Positions 32,602 through 41,345 of a stretch of DNA of 53,195 bases are shown one piece after another. The stretch covers positions 1 to 53,195 of the forward strand of contig JAGQWZ010000664.1 of assembly GCA_020436835.1 (NCBI GenBank), written 5' to 3'. Each line of letters opens with the position of its first letter. Positions within the stretch are counted from its first letter, which is position 1. The notes beneath the pieces were generated by a model that searched no databases, had not been told where the DNA came from, and saw nothing but the letters and a program-made list of their open reading frames with translations. Made by a program: the position numbers and the translations under genes. This DNA comes from Saprospiraceae bacterium. Lineage in GTDB: Bacteria; Bacteroidota; Bacteroidia; Chitinophagales; Saprospiraceae.

Positions 32602-33903
32602 ATGAATATCAAGGAACTGATTACCAAAAAAAGAGACAGGAAAGCGCTAAGCTCCCAAGAAATCGGTCAATTAGTCAAACTGGTATGTGATCCGGAAGTC
32701 CCGGATTACCAAATCAGTGCTCTCTTGATGGCCATATTTCTCAATGGGATGGATGATATGGAAATCGCCTCCCTGACCAAAAACATGGCTTACTCTGGTG
32801 AGGTGCTGGACTTCAGCAATGAACCCGGCCCCATCCTGGACAAACATAGTACTGGTGGTGTAGGTGATAAAACCTCACTGATTCTTGTTCCTCTCCTAAA
32901 TGAGCTTGGTCTTAAGATTGCGAAGCTATCCGGTAAGGGACTTGGCCATACGGGAGGAACCCTGGACAAACTCTCCGTTTTTGATGGCTTCCGGATCGAT
33001 CTGAGTAAAAACGAAATTCAACGACAGGTCGGGAAAATTGGCATGGCAATTACCGGGCAAACAGAATTTCTGGTTCCTGCCGACAAAAGGATTTACACGC
33101 TTCGTGATCTCACCTGCACCATCGAATCGATTCCACTCATTGCTTCCAGTATAATGAGCAAGAAAATCGCATGTGGTGCCGGCCATATTCTTTTGGACGT
33201 CAAGGTCGGTAGTGGTGCTATGTTCAGTGATCTTGAGCATGCCAGTATGCTCGCCAGACAAATGGTCTCGATTGGTACAGCACTGAACGTACCAACCAGG
33301 GCCGTGCTGACGGATATGAGTGTCCCACTAGGCAGCTGCATAGGAAACGCGCTCGAAGTGAAGGAGGCTATTGAGATATTGAAGGGTGAGGGTGACCTCC
33401 GATTAAGAACGCTTTGTTTCGAGCTGGCCGCAAGAGCCTTTCAAATGGTCAATGAAAATATTGAATATCAAGAAATTGATTATCAGATAAATAGAGCGAT
33501 TAACTCAGGCAATGCATTAAACAAACTTAAAGTACTGGTTGAAGCTCAGGGTGGAAATTCTGAGTATATATATCATCCTGAACGGCTTCCTCTTGCCTTA
33601 CATCAATCGTCGGTAGCTGCCCCAAATAGTGGTTACATTTCCAGACTGGATGCCCGGAAAATCGGTATGGTATCGATGCTAAGCGGAGCTGGAAGAGTGA
33701 AAAAAGAAGACATATTAGACCTTGGCGCTGGTGTGATACTGGAGGCCAATTTCGGGCAATATGTCCGCACCGGTGACCCCCTTGCATCCATATTTGCAAG
33801 CAGTCAAAGTAAATTAGCCGAAGCAGCTGATGTTTTGCAGTCAGCTTTTGAAATCAGCCAGCAAGCTCCGGGAGATTTACCATTGATTTTAAAAGAATAT
33901 TAA
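32602..33903 (+). CDS. Pyrimidine nucleoside phosphorylase/thymidine phosphorylase
   Basis: The 433-residue protein shows the family signature KLSGKGLGHTGGTLDKL and the phosphate site STGGVGDKTSLIL, plus SIMSKKIACGAGHILLDVKVGSGAMF. It cleaves thymidine, deoxyuridine and perhaps uridine with phosphate. DeoA and Pdp cannot be told apart by eye; the length and the GHTGGTLDKL form fit both. The in-frame TTG at 32599 directly precedes the ATG used here. The gene converges on the short aldehyde dehydrogenase-like gene with a 2-base gap. Confidence 0.93.
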   Translation: MNIKELITKKRDRKALSSQEIGQLVKLVCDPEVPDYQISALLMAIFLNGMDDMEIASLTKNMAYSGEVLDFSNEPGPILDKHSTGGVGDKTSLILVPLLNELGLKIAKLSGKGLGHTGGTLDKLSVFDGFRIDLSKNEIQRQVGKIGMAITGQTEFLVPADKRIYTLRDLTCTIESIPLIASSIMSKKIACGAGHILLDVKVGSGAMFSDLEHASMLARQMVSIGTALNVPTRAVLTDMSVPLGSCIGNALEVKEAIEILKGEGDLRLRTLCFELAARAFQMVNENIEYQEIDYQINRAINSGNALNKLKVLVEAQGGNSEYIYHPERLPLALHQSSVAAPNSGYISRLDARKIGMVSMLSGAGRVKKEDILDLGAGVILEANFGQYVRTGDPLASIFASSQSKLAEAADVLQSAFEISQQAPGDLPLILKEY

Positions 33904-33905
33904 TC

Positions 33906-34811
33906 CTACTTTCCGATCGGGTGCCAGGTTGTTTTTATCTCTTGGGTTTCCATAATCGGATACGGCCCCTCAACCGCAGCTGCGGCATCCCGTCTGATAA
34001 CTCTTAAAATGTGCTCGGAGCCCATTTTTTCCATTTCCATACTCTGTGCCTGGTTATCGCCCAGATAGATTAACGCATTAACGTCCAAATGAGAGGAAAA
34101 ATGCGGAAGCAATTCCTCCAACTTTCCTGTCAGTATATTTACCACTCCAGCCGGCAGATCAGAAGTCTGCAAGACTTCAGCAAAATCTAATGCGACCACA
34201 ACCTGGGAAATATGAACTAAGGTGACGGTGGTATTTGCCCCTGCCAGCACGGGTAATATAGCAGAAACCAATGCCTGAAGACCGGCAGTTTCATCCATTA
34301 GAACACCGACCACGCCCATCGGCTCCGGTACTGAAAAATTAAAGTGCGAACTGGCTACTGGGTTGACTGTGCTGAATAATTGCACGTACTTGTCACACCA
34401 ACCTGCATAGTGAATAATGCAGTCGATCGCAGCCTCAACATCGGCATGAGCCGCCTTATCACTCATACCCTGGAGTTGCAGATCGCCAATGAATTGCAAC
34501 TTTCTTGTTTCTACCATTTCTGCCATTCGATACAGTATCTGGGACCGATTATAGGCGCTTCGGGACCTCCACACCTTGCATGCTGAACGAGCGGCAACGA
34601 CAGCATTTCGAAAGTCTTTCCGAGAAGCCCTGCAAACATTGACAGTCGTATTTTGCCCAACTGATATTGCAAGGTAACGGCCCGATTCAGTTCGGGGAAA
34701 TTGACCTCCGATATAGAGCTTGTATGTCTTAGCCACCTCTACCCTGCCCGTCTTTCGATTGCCATTCTGGGACGGATTATCCACTTTCTTTTCTCTTGTT
34801 TTTTCTTTCAT
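33906..34811 (-). CDS. Short aldehyde dehydrogenase-like protein lacking the catalytic domain
   Basis: The 301-residue protein resembles the N-terminal NAD-binding part of aldehyde dehydrogenases: KLYIGGQFPRTESGRYLAIS, AARSACKVWRSRSAYNRSQILYRMAEM, EPMGVVGVLMDETAGLQALVSAILPVLAGANTTVTL and SDLPAGVVNILTG. It stops before the segment holding the catalytic Glu and Cys, and PWNFP in the cofactor site is replaced by DETAG. It therefore cannot be an active dehydrogenase by itself. It starts 5 bases after the full-length gene. The same deoC-long-short arrangement is known in other phyla, so it is probably a conserved partner rather than a pseudogene. Confidence 0.85.
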   Translation of the reverse strand: MKEKTREKKVDNPSQNGNRKTGRVEVAKTYKLYIGGQFPRTESGRYLAISVGQNTTVNVCRASRKDFRNAVVAARSACKVWRSRSAYNRSQILYRMAEMVETRKLQFIGDLQLQGMSDKAAHADVEAAIDCIIHYAGWCDKYVQLFSTVNPVASSHFNFSVPEPMGVVGVLMDETAGLQALVSAILPVLAGANTTVTLVHISQVVVALDFAEVLQTSDLPAGVVNILTGKLEELLPHFSSHLDVNALIYLGDNQAQSMEMEKMGSEHILRVIRRDAAAAVEGPYPIMETQEIKTTWHPIGK

Positions 34812-34816
34812 TTCGA

Positions 34817-36292
34817 TTAAAATTGAACATATGCTGCCAAGCCATGGATACCTCCCTCGCGGCCAAAACCACTTTCCTTGTAGCCACCGAAAGGAGCGGT
34901 AGGATCGAATTTATTGTATGTATTTGCCCAGACCACCCCTGCCTGCAGTTCCCGGGTCATCTTAAAAATCTTTGCGCCTTTGTCGGTCCACACCCCGGCC
35001 GACAGACCGTAAAATGTATTATTCGCTTTTTCAATCACCTCTTCCAGAGTACGAAAAGTCTGCAGCGTCAATACCGGCCCGAAGATTTCTTCCTGAACGA
35101 TCTTGTTTGATTGAGACACCTGGGTAAATAAACTCGGTCGGCACCAGAATCCCTTCCCGCCTGGTAATTCACAAGAACTCTGATAAAGATCAGCTCCTTC
35201 CTTTACTCCGGTCTTGATGTACCGATTGATGGTCTTCAACTGGTTTGCAGAATTAATAGCACCGATGTCGGTATTCTTATCGAGAGGATCCCCAACAATT
35301 AAGGTCTCCATCCGGTCTTTTAGCTTACGAATAACTAACTCTGCAACGGATTCCTGAACAAAGAGCCGGGAGCCGGCGCAACATACATGCCCCTGATTGA
35401 AGTAAATTCCATTGATTATCCCTTCTACTGCCTGATCTAATGCGGCATCTTCAAGGATGATATTGGCTCCCTTTCCCCCCAATTCCAGCGTTAATCTCTT
35501 GCCGGTTCCCGCTAATTTGGATTGAATCATTTTACCCACCTCCGTAGACCCGGTGAAAGCTATTTTATCAATTTGCGGATGGGCAACCATATCGGATCCC
35601 GTGTCGCCCGCTCCGGTAATGATGTTCACAACACCGGGTGGAAGATCAGCCTCTCTTATCAATTCTGCCAGTTTGAGGGCGGTAAGTGGTGTCGTCTCCG
35701 CCGGTTTAAGGACAACAGTGTTTCCCGCCGCCAGTGCAGGAGCAATTTTCCAGGCTGCCATAAGAAGGGGAAAATTCCAGGGAATGATCTGGCCCACCAC
35801 CCCCAAAGGGCGAGGTTTCCGATTCGGAAAAGCATACTCAAGTTTGTCTGCCCAACCGGCATGATAGAAAAAGTGCGCCGCCGCCAAAGGAATATCGATT
35901 GATTTACTTTCACGGATAGGTTTACCGCAATCCATACTCTCCAAAACGGAAAATTCCCTTTCCCTTTCCTGGATCAACCGGGCAATCCGAAAAATGTACT
36001 TTGCCCGGTCCACTGGATTGAGGGACTGCCACGCAGGAAGTGCGTTCCGGGCGGAATTGACCGCTTTATCCACATCCCGACTATTCGCCAGGGCAACGGT
36101 AGCAATTCTCTTACCGGTCGCAGGATTAATCGTCTCAAAATAATCACCCGACGCCGGAGGGACAAATTGATTGTTGATAAACAAATCGTACTTTTCCTTC
36201 AGGAGAAGATGGTCTATACTTTCCGGAGCTTTATCGTAAGACCATTTCGTTTGATAATTTATTGTGAGCTTCTTATTGGATTTAGCCATCAT
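34817..36292 (-). CDS. Aldehyde dehydrogenase (probably acetaldehyde oxidation)
   Basis: The 491-residue protein is a complete NAD(P)-dependent aldehyde dehydrogenase. It has the cofactor segment IIPWNFPLLMAAWKIAPALAAGN (Asn173), KPAET, FTGSTEVGK, the catalytic Glu270 in LELGGKGAN and the catalytic Cys304 in FNQGHVCCAGSR. It overlaps the deoC stop by one base. DeoC makes acetaldehyde and glyceraldehyde 3-phosphate, so oxidation of the acetaldehyde to acetate is the likely role (inference from context). Confidence 0.94.
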   Translation of the reverse strand: MMAKSNKKLTINYQTKWSYDKAPESIDHLLLKEKYDLFINNQFVPPASGDYFETINPATGKRIATVALANSRDVDKAVNSARNALPAWQSLNPVDRAKYIFRIARLIQEREREFSVLESMDCGKPIRESKSIDIPLAAAHFFYHAGWADKLEYAFPNRKPRPLGVVGQIIPWNFPLLMAAWKIAPALAAGNTVVLKPAETTPLTALKLAELIREADLPPGVVNIITGAGDTGSDMVAHPQIDKIAFTGSTEVGKMIQSKLAGTGKRLTLELGGKGANIILEDAALDQAVEGIINGIYFNQGHVCCAGSRLFVQESVAELVIRKLKDRMETLIVGDPLDKNTDIGAINSANQLKTINRYIKTGVKEGADLYQSSCELPGGKGFWCRPSLFTQVSQSNKIVQEEIFGPVLTLQTFRTLEEVIEKANNTFYGLSAGVWTDKGAKIFKMTRELQAGVVWANTYNKFDPTAPFGGYKESGFGREGGIHGLAAYVQF

Positions 36293-37188
36293 CAGTCTTT
36301 AGAGAAATAATTCATACTTTGATAAATACCGGTTTCCTGCTTTACTATTTGCATCAATAAGTCATTGGCAAGGCTACTGGCGCCAAATCGAAAATAATTA
36401 TTGTTCAACCAGGCTTCACCGAGGGTCTCTTTGAGTACAACCAGATATTGCAGAGCCAGTTTGGCGTTACTTATTCCTCCGGCAGGCTTCATGCCTACCT
36501 GGAGCCCTGTTTTGTAGTAGTAATCTCTGATTGCCTCAAGCATCACCAGTGTGACCGGTAATGTTGCGGCCGGTTGAATCTTACCGGTACTGGTCTTGAT
36601 AAAGTCAGCGCCGGCATGCATTGCGATGTCACTGGCCAGCCGGATGTTGTCCAGTGTTGACAGTTCTCCGGTCTCGAGGATCACCTTCAAATGAGCCTTT
36701 CCACAGGCCTCCTTTACTGCAGCAATTTCGTCATATACATAGTGGTAGCTTCCTTTAAGAAATTCACCCCTGGAAATCACCATATCTACTTCGTCTGCTC
36801 CCTCACTAACAGCATATCGGGTTTCTTCCAGCTTGACGTTCAGCGTAGATTGCCCACTGGGAAAAGAAGTGGCCACAGAGGCCACCTTAACTCCGCTGTC
36901 TTTCAGACATGATTTGGCTACAGCCACAAAAGGAGGATAGACACAGACTGCCGCCACCTGAGGTAAACCGGCTATTTGATCATGCAAATGCCGGGCTTTA
37001 ATACAAAGCTGTCGAACTTTGCCCTCCGTGTCATCACCGGAAAGCGTGGTGAGATCCAGCATACTGAGGGCCAGACGCAATGCATATTTCTTTGAATCTT
37101 TCTTTATACTTCTGGCTTGCAATCGACTCACACGTTCTTCCACACCTACTTGATCAATTGGGGGTGAAAAGGCTCTGGTGATATTCAT
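36292..37188 (-). CDS. deoC: Deoxyribose-phosphate aldolase
   Basis: The 298-residue protein has the Schiff-base lysine Lys198 in DFIKTSTGKIQPAATL, together with DLTTLSGDDTEGKV, VCVYPPFV, EVDMVISRGEFL and the phosphate-binding MKPAGGISNAKLA. It splits 2-deoxyribose 5-phosphate into acetaldehyde and glyceraldehyde 3-phosphate. It is longer than the E. coli protein through an N-terminal extension. It is the first gene of a three-gene operon with two aldehyde dehydrogenase-type genes and faces the nucleoside phosphorylase genes, giving a complete deoxynucleoside pathway. Confidence 0.95.
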   Translation of the reverse strand: MNITRAFSPPIDQVGVEERVSRLQARSIKKDSKKYALRLALSMLDLTTLSGDDTEGKVRQLCIKARHLHDQIAGLPQVAAVCVYPPFVAVAKSCLKDSGVKVASVATSFPSGQSTLNVKLEETRYAVSEGADEVDMVISRGEFLKGSYHYVYDEIAAVKEACGKAHLKVILETGELSTLDNIRLASDIAMHAGADFIKTSTGKIQPAATLPVTLVMLEAIRDYYYKTGLQVGMKPAGGISNAKLALQYLVVLKETLGEAWLNNNYFRFGASSLANDLLMQIVKQETGIYQSMNYFSKD

Positions 37189-37215
37189 ATTAGCACTATG
37201 GTTAAGGTTTAAATA

Positions 37216-37247
37216 CCTGACTACAAGTTTAATGCCAGGTAGTCAGG
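37216..37247. promoter_or_regulatory. 9-bp perfect dyad between the DinB-like gene and deoC
   Basis: CCTGACTAC (37216-37224) and GTAGTCAGG (37239-37247) are exact reverse complements around a 14-base spacer. The dyad covers the DinB-like stop codon and lies 28 bases upstream of deoC. There is no T-run, so an operator for the deo operon is as likely as a terminator. Confidence 0.45.
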
Positions 37248-37785
37248 GTAAGCGGTGATAGATCTGACGCTCATGTCGCTTAAAATGTAACTCAAAAAAA
37301 AGAACCATTTGCACCAGAGTCAAGCGACCGACAAAGGGATGCTTATAAATCTCCCTATCCAATAAATCCCGATCCAGGCTCAGTAGATATTGAACTAATT
37401 CTTTTCGTTCCAGATTCCAACTGTCCCGGAGTTCAGGCAAACCAGAGAATACTGGCATATCCTGACTTCCTAAGCCCTTAGGAGCTTTAAATTTCAAAGA
37501 TGAATTGGAATATATCTGCAGGAGATACAGACGTAATCTCGATCGGAATCCCGCCCTTCTCAATGGTGGGTTGAAACTGAGTTTCTTCTTCACATATGCC
37601 AAAGACAATCTTTCACTTAACATTACATGACTCAATACCTGCATCACTGACCACACTCCGGGAGATTTCGAATGATTCAGAACCGACTGGTCATATTTAG
37701 CCAGTTCGTTAAATAGCTTTTTCAAACTAGTGTCTAGTTCATCAATTTTTTCATAGATCTTTTGATGTCCTCCTTCCAGGTACAT
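37243..37785 (-). CDS. DinB-superfamily protein
   Basis: The 180-residue protein has the four-helix DinB/YfiT pattern. The three metal-binding histidines appear as LSHVMLSERL near residue 52 and HFKRHERQIYHRL at the C-terminus. The N-terminal helix has GVWSVMQVLSHV, the usual DinB segment. Members are metal-dependent enzymes, some of them thiol transferases acting with bacillithiol or mycothiol. A bacillithiol gene (bshC) lies 1.9 kb away on the other strand, which makes such a role conceivable but unproven. Confidence 0.85.
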   Translation of the reverse strand: MYLEGGHQKIYEKIDELDTSLKKLFNELAKYDQSVLNHSKSPGVWSVMQVLSHVMLSERLSLAYVKKKLSFNPPLRRAGFRSRLRLYLLQIYSNSSLKFKAPKGLGSQDMPVFSGLPELRDSWNLERKELVQYLLSLDRDLLDREIYKHPFVGRLTLVQMVLFFELHFKRHERQIYHRLP

Positions 37786-37962
37786 GCCTCTAAAATTAGA
37801 CTATTATCCCATGCAATATAGTGAGATAGTTTTTCATCGTTCTGCTTTGATCGCTCCGACAATGCCTGAAAATCAAATTTTCCTCAAAATGACCGGGCTA
37901 ATAAAATTTATAAACCTAGATTTATGGAGGGACACATATTTGCTCTATAAAAAAAATAATAA

Positions 37963-39564
37963 ATGGATATCCGAAGATTTCACCTGATTTGGCTTGTTCT
38001 ATTTCTTCCGGTATTGGTTATGGGCCAGGTTAAGAAAGCACCTGACCGGGTACGGGGAGAAGGACCCTGGAATCAGTTGATCATCCGGGGAGTAATGTTG
38101 ATCAACGGCAATGGAGCTCCTCCCCGTGGACCAATCGACATTGAGGTAGAGAATAATATCATCAAGAAAATATCGGTGGTAGGCTATCCTGGTGTTGATA
38201 TTGATCCGCAAAGCAGGCCCGTCCTGAAAGAAGGAGGCCACGAAATCAATTGCGAAGGCATGTATTTGATGCCTGGATTTGTCGACATGCATGGACATAT
38301 TGGTGGAAAAGCACAGGGAGCGGATGCCGAATATGTCTTCAAACTCTGGATGGGACATGGCATCACTACCATCAGAGATCCATCATGTGGCAATGGCCTG
38401 GATTGGGTGCTGGAACATCGTGAACGTAGTCTAAAGAATGAAATCACCGCTCCACGGATTAAGGCATATACGGCCTTTGGTATGGGTTCCGGCGAAGAGA
38501 TAAGTACTCCCGAGATGGCACGTGAGTGGGTAAGGGAAAATGCAGCCAAGGGAGCAGATGGCATCAAGTTTTTTGGTGCCCCGCCGGCAATCATGGCCGC
38601 TGCATTAGGGGAAAATAAAAAGTTAGGTCTACGATCTGCCTGTCATCATGCCCAGATGGATGTAGCCCGGTGGAATGTACTCCATTCGGCCAGGGCTGGA
38701 CTCACCAGCATGGAGCATTGGTATGGTTTGCCGGAAGCACTTTTTGAAGACCGTACTGTTCAGGACTATCCCCTTGATTACAATTATCAGAACGAACAAC
38801 ATCGCTTTGCCGAAGCAGGTCGCCTCTGGCAGCAGGCTGCTCCCCCCTACTCTGACCACTGGAATGAAGTGATGCAGGAGCTACTTGACCTGGACTTTAC
38901 CATAGATCCCACTTTTAATATTTATGAGGCAAGCCGTGACCTGCACCGGGCGAGAAGAGCTGAATGGCATGAGGACTATACCATGCCCTCACTCTGGCGT
39001 TTTTACCTACCCAGTAAAATAAGTCATGGAAGCTACTGGCACTTTTGGGGCACGGAACAAGAAGTGGACTGGAAAAAGAACTATCAGCTTTGGATGACTT
39101 TCATTAACGAGTACAAGAACCGGGGAGGCAGGGTGACTGCCGGTTCTGATTCCGGGTTTATTTATCAGCTGTACGGGTTTGCTTATATCCGTGAACTGGA
39201 ACTCCTGAGAGAGGCAGGATTTCATCCGCTGGAAGTCATTCGGTCCGCCACGCTCAATGGTGCCATCGCCCTGGGTATGGAAGATGAAATTGGCACCGTG
39301 GAGGTGGGAAAGAAAGCAGATTTTGTCATCGTAGAGGAAAATCCGCTCCAGAATCTGAAGGTCTTGTACGGTACCGGTGCCATTAAGCTGACCGATGACA
39401 ACGAGGTCGTACGGGTGGGTGGCGTTAAGTATACGGTAAAAGATGGAATAATCTACGATGCCAGGCAGCTTCTGGAAGATGTAAAATCTTTGGTCGATGA
39501 GGCGAAGAAAAAGGAGGATTTTGAAATCATGCAACCCGGAATATCCGTTAAGTCAAAAACCTGA
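37963..39564 (+). CDS. Secreted amidohydrolase-family protein
   Basis: The 533-residue protein has a signal peptide (HLIWLVLFLPVLVMGQ) and the layout of an amidohydrolase: N-terminal beta-sandwich (LIIRGVMLINGNGAPPRGPIDIEVENNIIKKI in outline), metal motif MPGFVDMHGHIGG, a Lys in GADGIKFFGAP, His in SACHHAQMD, a further His in MEHWYG and Asp in TAGSDSGF, then the C-terminal ATLNGAIALGMEDEIGTVEVGKKADFVIVEENPL. These residues would bind one or two metals. Imidazolonepropionase-like and dipeptidase-like members are known; the substrate is not clear. The mature enzyme would act in the periplasm. Confidence 0.9.
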   Translation: MDIRRFHLIWLVLFLPVLVMGQVKKAPDRVRGEGPWNQLIIRGVMLINGNGAPPRGPIDIEVENNIIKKISVVGYPGVDIDPQSRPVLKEGGHEINCEGMYLMPGFVDMHGHIGGKAQGADAEYVFKLWMGHGITTIRDPSCGNGLDWVLEHRERSLKNEITAPRIKAYTAFGMGSGEEISTPEMAREWVRENAAKGADGIKFFGAPPAIMAAALGENKKLGLRSACHHAQMDVARWNVLHSARAGLTSMEHWYGLPEALFEDRTVQDYPLDYNYQNEQHRFAEAGRLWQQAAPPYSDHWNEVMQELLDLDFTIDPTFNIYEASRDLHRARRAEWHEDYTMPSLWRFYLPSKISHGSYWHFWGTEQEVDWKKNYQLWMTFINEYKNRGGRVTAGSDSGFIYQLYGFAYIRELELLREAGFHPLEVIRSATLNGAIALGMEDEIGTVEVGKKADFVIVEENPLQNLKVLYGTGAIKLTDDNEVVRVGGVKYTVKDGIIYDARQLLEDVKSLVDEAKKKEDFEIMQPGISVKSKT

Positions 39565-39569
39565 TCCCG

Positions 39570-39586
39570 GGCCAAAAAGGTTGGCC
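39570..39586 (+). terminator. Short hairpin after the amidohydrolase gene
   Basis: GGCCAA and TTGGCC form a 6-bp stem around AAAGG, six bases after the stop codon. There is no U-run, so this is only a possible terminator. Confidence 0.3.
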
Positions 39587-39642
39587 GCTCAATGTCCTGA
39601 ATTGCTGGTAGAATTGCCATATAAGCCGTATACTTGCCGGCT

Positions 39643-41238
39643 ATGAAAGTATTGCAGATACCCTACTCCGATGTCGAACAGTTCTCGCAAACAGACATTG
39701 CCTATGCCCAGCAGAAAGAGGAGCTCGCCAAATTCGCAAAATATTCACCTGCACTCGATCAGTTTGCCCGCATCATAGAAGACAAAAGTCAGGAAGCGAT
39801 TGATCGTCAGGTTGTTTACGAAGTACTGAGTGAACAGTATGCGCAGTATGTCACGGACACATCATCGGCGCTGCCACTGTTGGAGCAACTAAAAGATGAT
39901 AACTGTTATACTGTGATCACTGCTCATCAGCCGGTATTATTTACCGGACCGGCATATGTTGCGTATAAAATAATTTCGGCTGTAAAGCTGGTCCGTGATC
40001 TGAGAAGCCGCTATCCTGAATACCAATTCGTGCCGCTTTTCATTACTGGTGGTGAAGACCATGACTTCGAGGAAATGGATCATACCCAACTTTTTGGAAA
40101 AACAATTCAGTGGGTAAATGAAGAGAGCGGCCCGGTAGGACGTATGAGCACCGAATCGTTGGCCCCGGCATTAGAAGCATTGAGGGAAATACTGGGCGAT
40201 TCTCCCATTGCACAAAAAGTGTACGACATTTTTTTAAAAACGCACACACAGCACAAAACATATTCCGTTGCTTTTGCAGATCTGATCAACGCGCTTTTTG
40301 GCGAGCTGGGTCTTATCGTCGCCAATATGGATGACCCGCGATTCAAAGAAAAAATGAAGGATATATTCCGGGATGAATTGCTAAATCACCACTCATCGGA
40401 ATATGTCAGAAGTACTCAGAAAGAAATTGAAGCAGCGGGATTTAGTCCTCAGGCATATGTACGCGAAATAAACTTATTTTACCTTGATAAGGGACTTCGG
40501 AATAGAATAGAAAAAGAAAATGGGGCTTACACAATTGTCGATACCGATCGGCAATTTACCGAAGAGCAAATGCTGGACATGCTGGAAAATCATCCGGAAA
40601 AATTTAGCCCGAATGTAGTCATCAGACCACTCTACCAGGAAAGGATATTCCCTAATCTGGCCTATGTCGGAGGTGGTGGTGAGTTGGCCTACTGGTTGGA
40701 GCGTAAAAGTCAGTTCGAATTTTTTGGCATTAACTTTCCAATGCTGGTGAGAAGGGATTCCTGCCTCTGGATAGACAGGGGAAGCGTAAAAAAAATGCAG
40801 AAATTGGATTTGCCGGTCACCGACTTTTTCCAACCTGCAGTGCAACAAATAAAGGCTTTTGTACAAAAAAATGCCGAGCACGAGTTTTCTCTCTCTGCAG
40901 AAAAGAACCAATTGGAGGAAATCTGGAACCAAATCGCGCAAAAAGCGGAAACTATAGATCCCACTTTGAAAGGAGCTGCTGCCGCCGAAGGTAAAAACCA
41001 GATCAAAGCCATGGAGAAAATCGAAGATCGATTGCGTCGAACAGAAAAGCAAAAACATGAAGTGGCACTGGGTCAGATCGAAAACATCAGGAGTAAATTA
41101 TATCCCGATGGAGGACTGCAGGAACGGGTGGTGAACTTTCTTGAGTTTTATCTCAGGACTCCCAAAGAATATTTTGATATTCTCTTTCAGGCATTTGACC
41201 CATTAGACATGCGGCTCAAAGTCCTGGTAGATGAATAA
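39643..41238 (+). CDS. bshC: Bacillithiol biosynthesis cysteine-adding enzyme
   Basis: The 531-residue protein matches BshC, which joins cysteine to glucosaminyl-malate in bacillithiol formation. Recognisable segments are TAHQPVLFTGPAYVAYKIISAVKLV, FITGGEDHDFEEMDHTQLFGKTIQW, PNVVIRPLYQERIFPNLAYVGGGGELAYWLERKSQFE in outline, and a long coiled coil at about 410-490. The ATG at 39643 is preferred over an in-frame TTG nine bases upstream. No bshA or bshB lies in the window. Bacillithiol is the usual low-molecular-weight thiol of many Bacteroidota. Confidence 0.93.
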   Translation: MKVLQIPYSDVEQFSQTDIAYAQQKEELAKFAKYSPALDQFARIIEDKSQEAIDRQVVYEVLSEQYAQYVTDTSSALPLLEQLKDDNCYTVITAHQPVLFTGPAYVAYKIISAVKLVRDLRSRYPEYQFVPLFITGGEDHDFEEMDHTQLFGKTIQWVNEESGPVGRMSTESLAPALEALREILGDSPIAQKVYDIFLKTHTQHKTYSVAFADLINALFGELGLIVANMDDPRFKEKMKDIFRDELLNHHSSEYVRSTQKEIEAAGFSPQAYVREINLFYLDKGLRNRIEKENGAYTIVDTDRQFTEEQMLDMLENHPEKFSPNVVIRPLYQERIFPNLAYVGGGGELAYWLERKSQFEFFGINFPMLVRRDSCLWIDRGSVKKMQKLDLPVTDFFQPAVQQIKAFVQKNAEHEFSLSAEKNQLEEIWNQIAQKAETIDPTLKGAAAAEGKNQIKAMEKIEDRLRRTEKQKHEVALGQIENIRSKLYPDGGLQERVVNFLEFYLRTPKEYFDILFQAFDPLDMRLKVLVDE

Positions 41239-41345
41239 TCCCACGCTGTCTAATTGGATTAATCTCAGAAGGTCTTCCAGGGAAAATTACACCACTTAAG
41301 GTATTGAATCGCCTGCAATCAGGCAACCGGGATCGAAGGATTTGA

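Noticed and set aside
33906..34811. Short aldehyde dehydrogenase as a pseudogene
   Set aside because: The frame is intact with a normal start and tight spacing, and comparable short partners are known beside deoC in other phyla.
37784..37987. 67-codon frame between the DinB-like and amidohydrolase genes
   Set aside because: It overlaps both neighbours, has no recognisable pattern or promoter, and the amidohydrolase signal peptide frame is clearly the real one.
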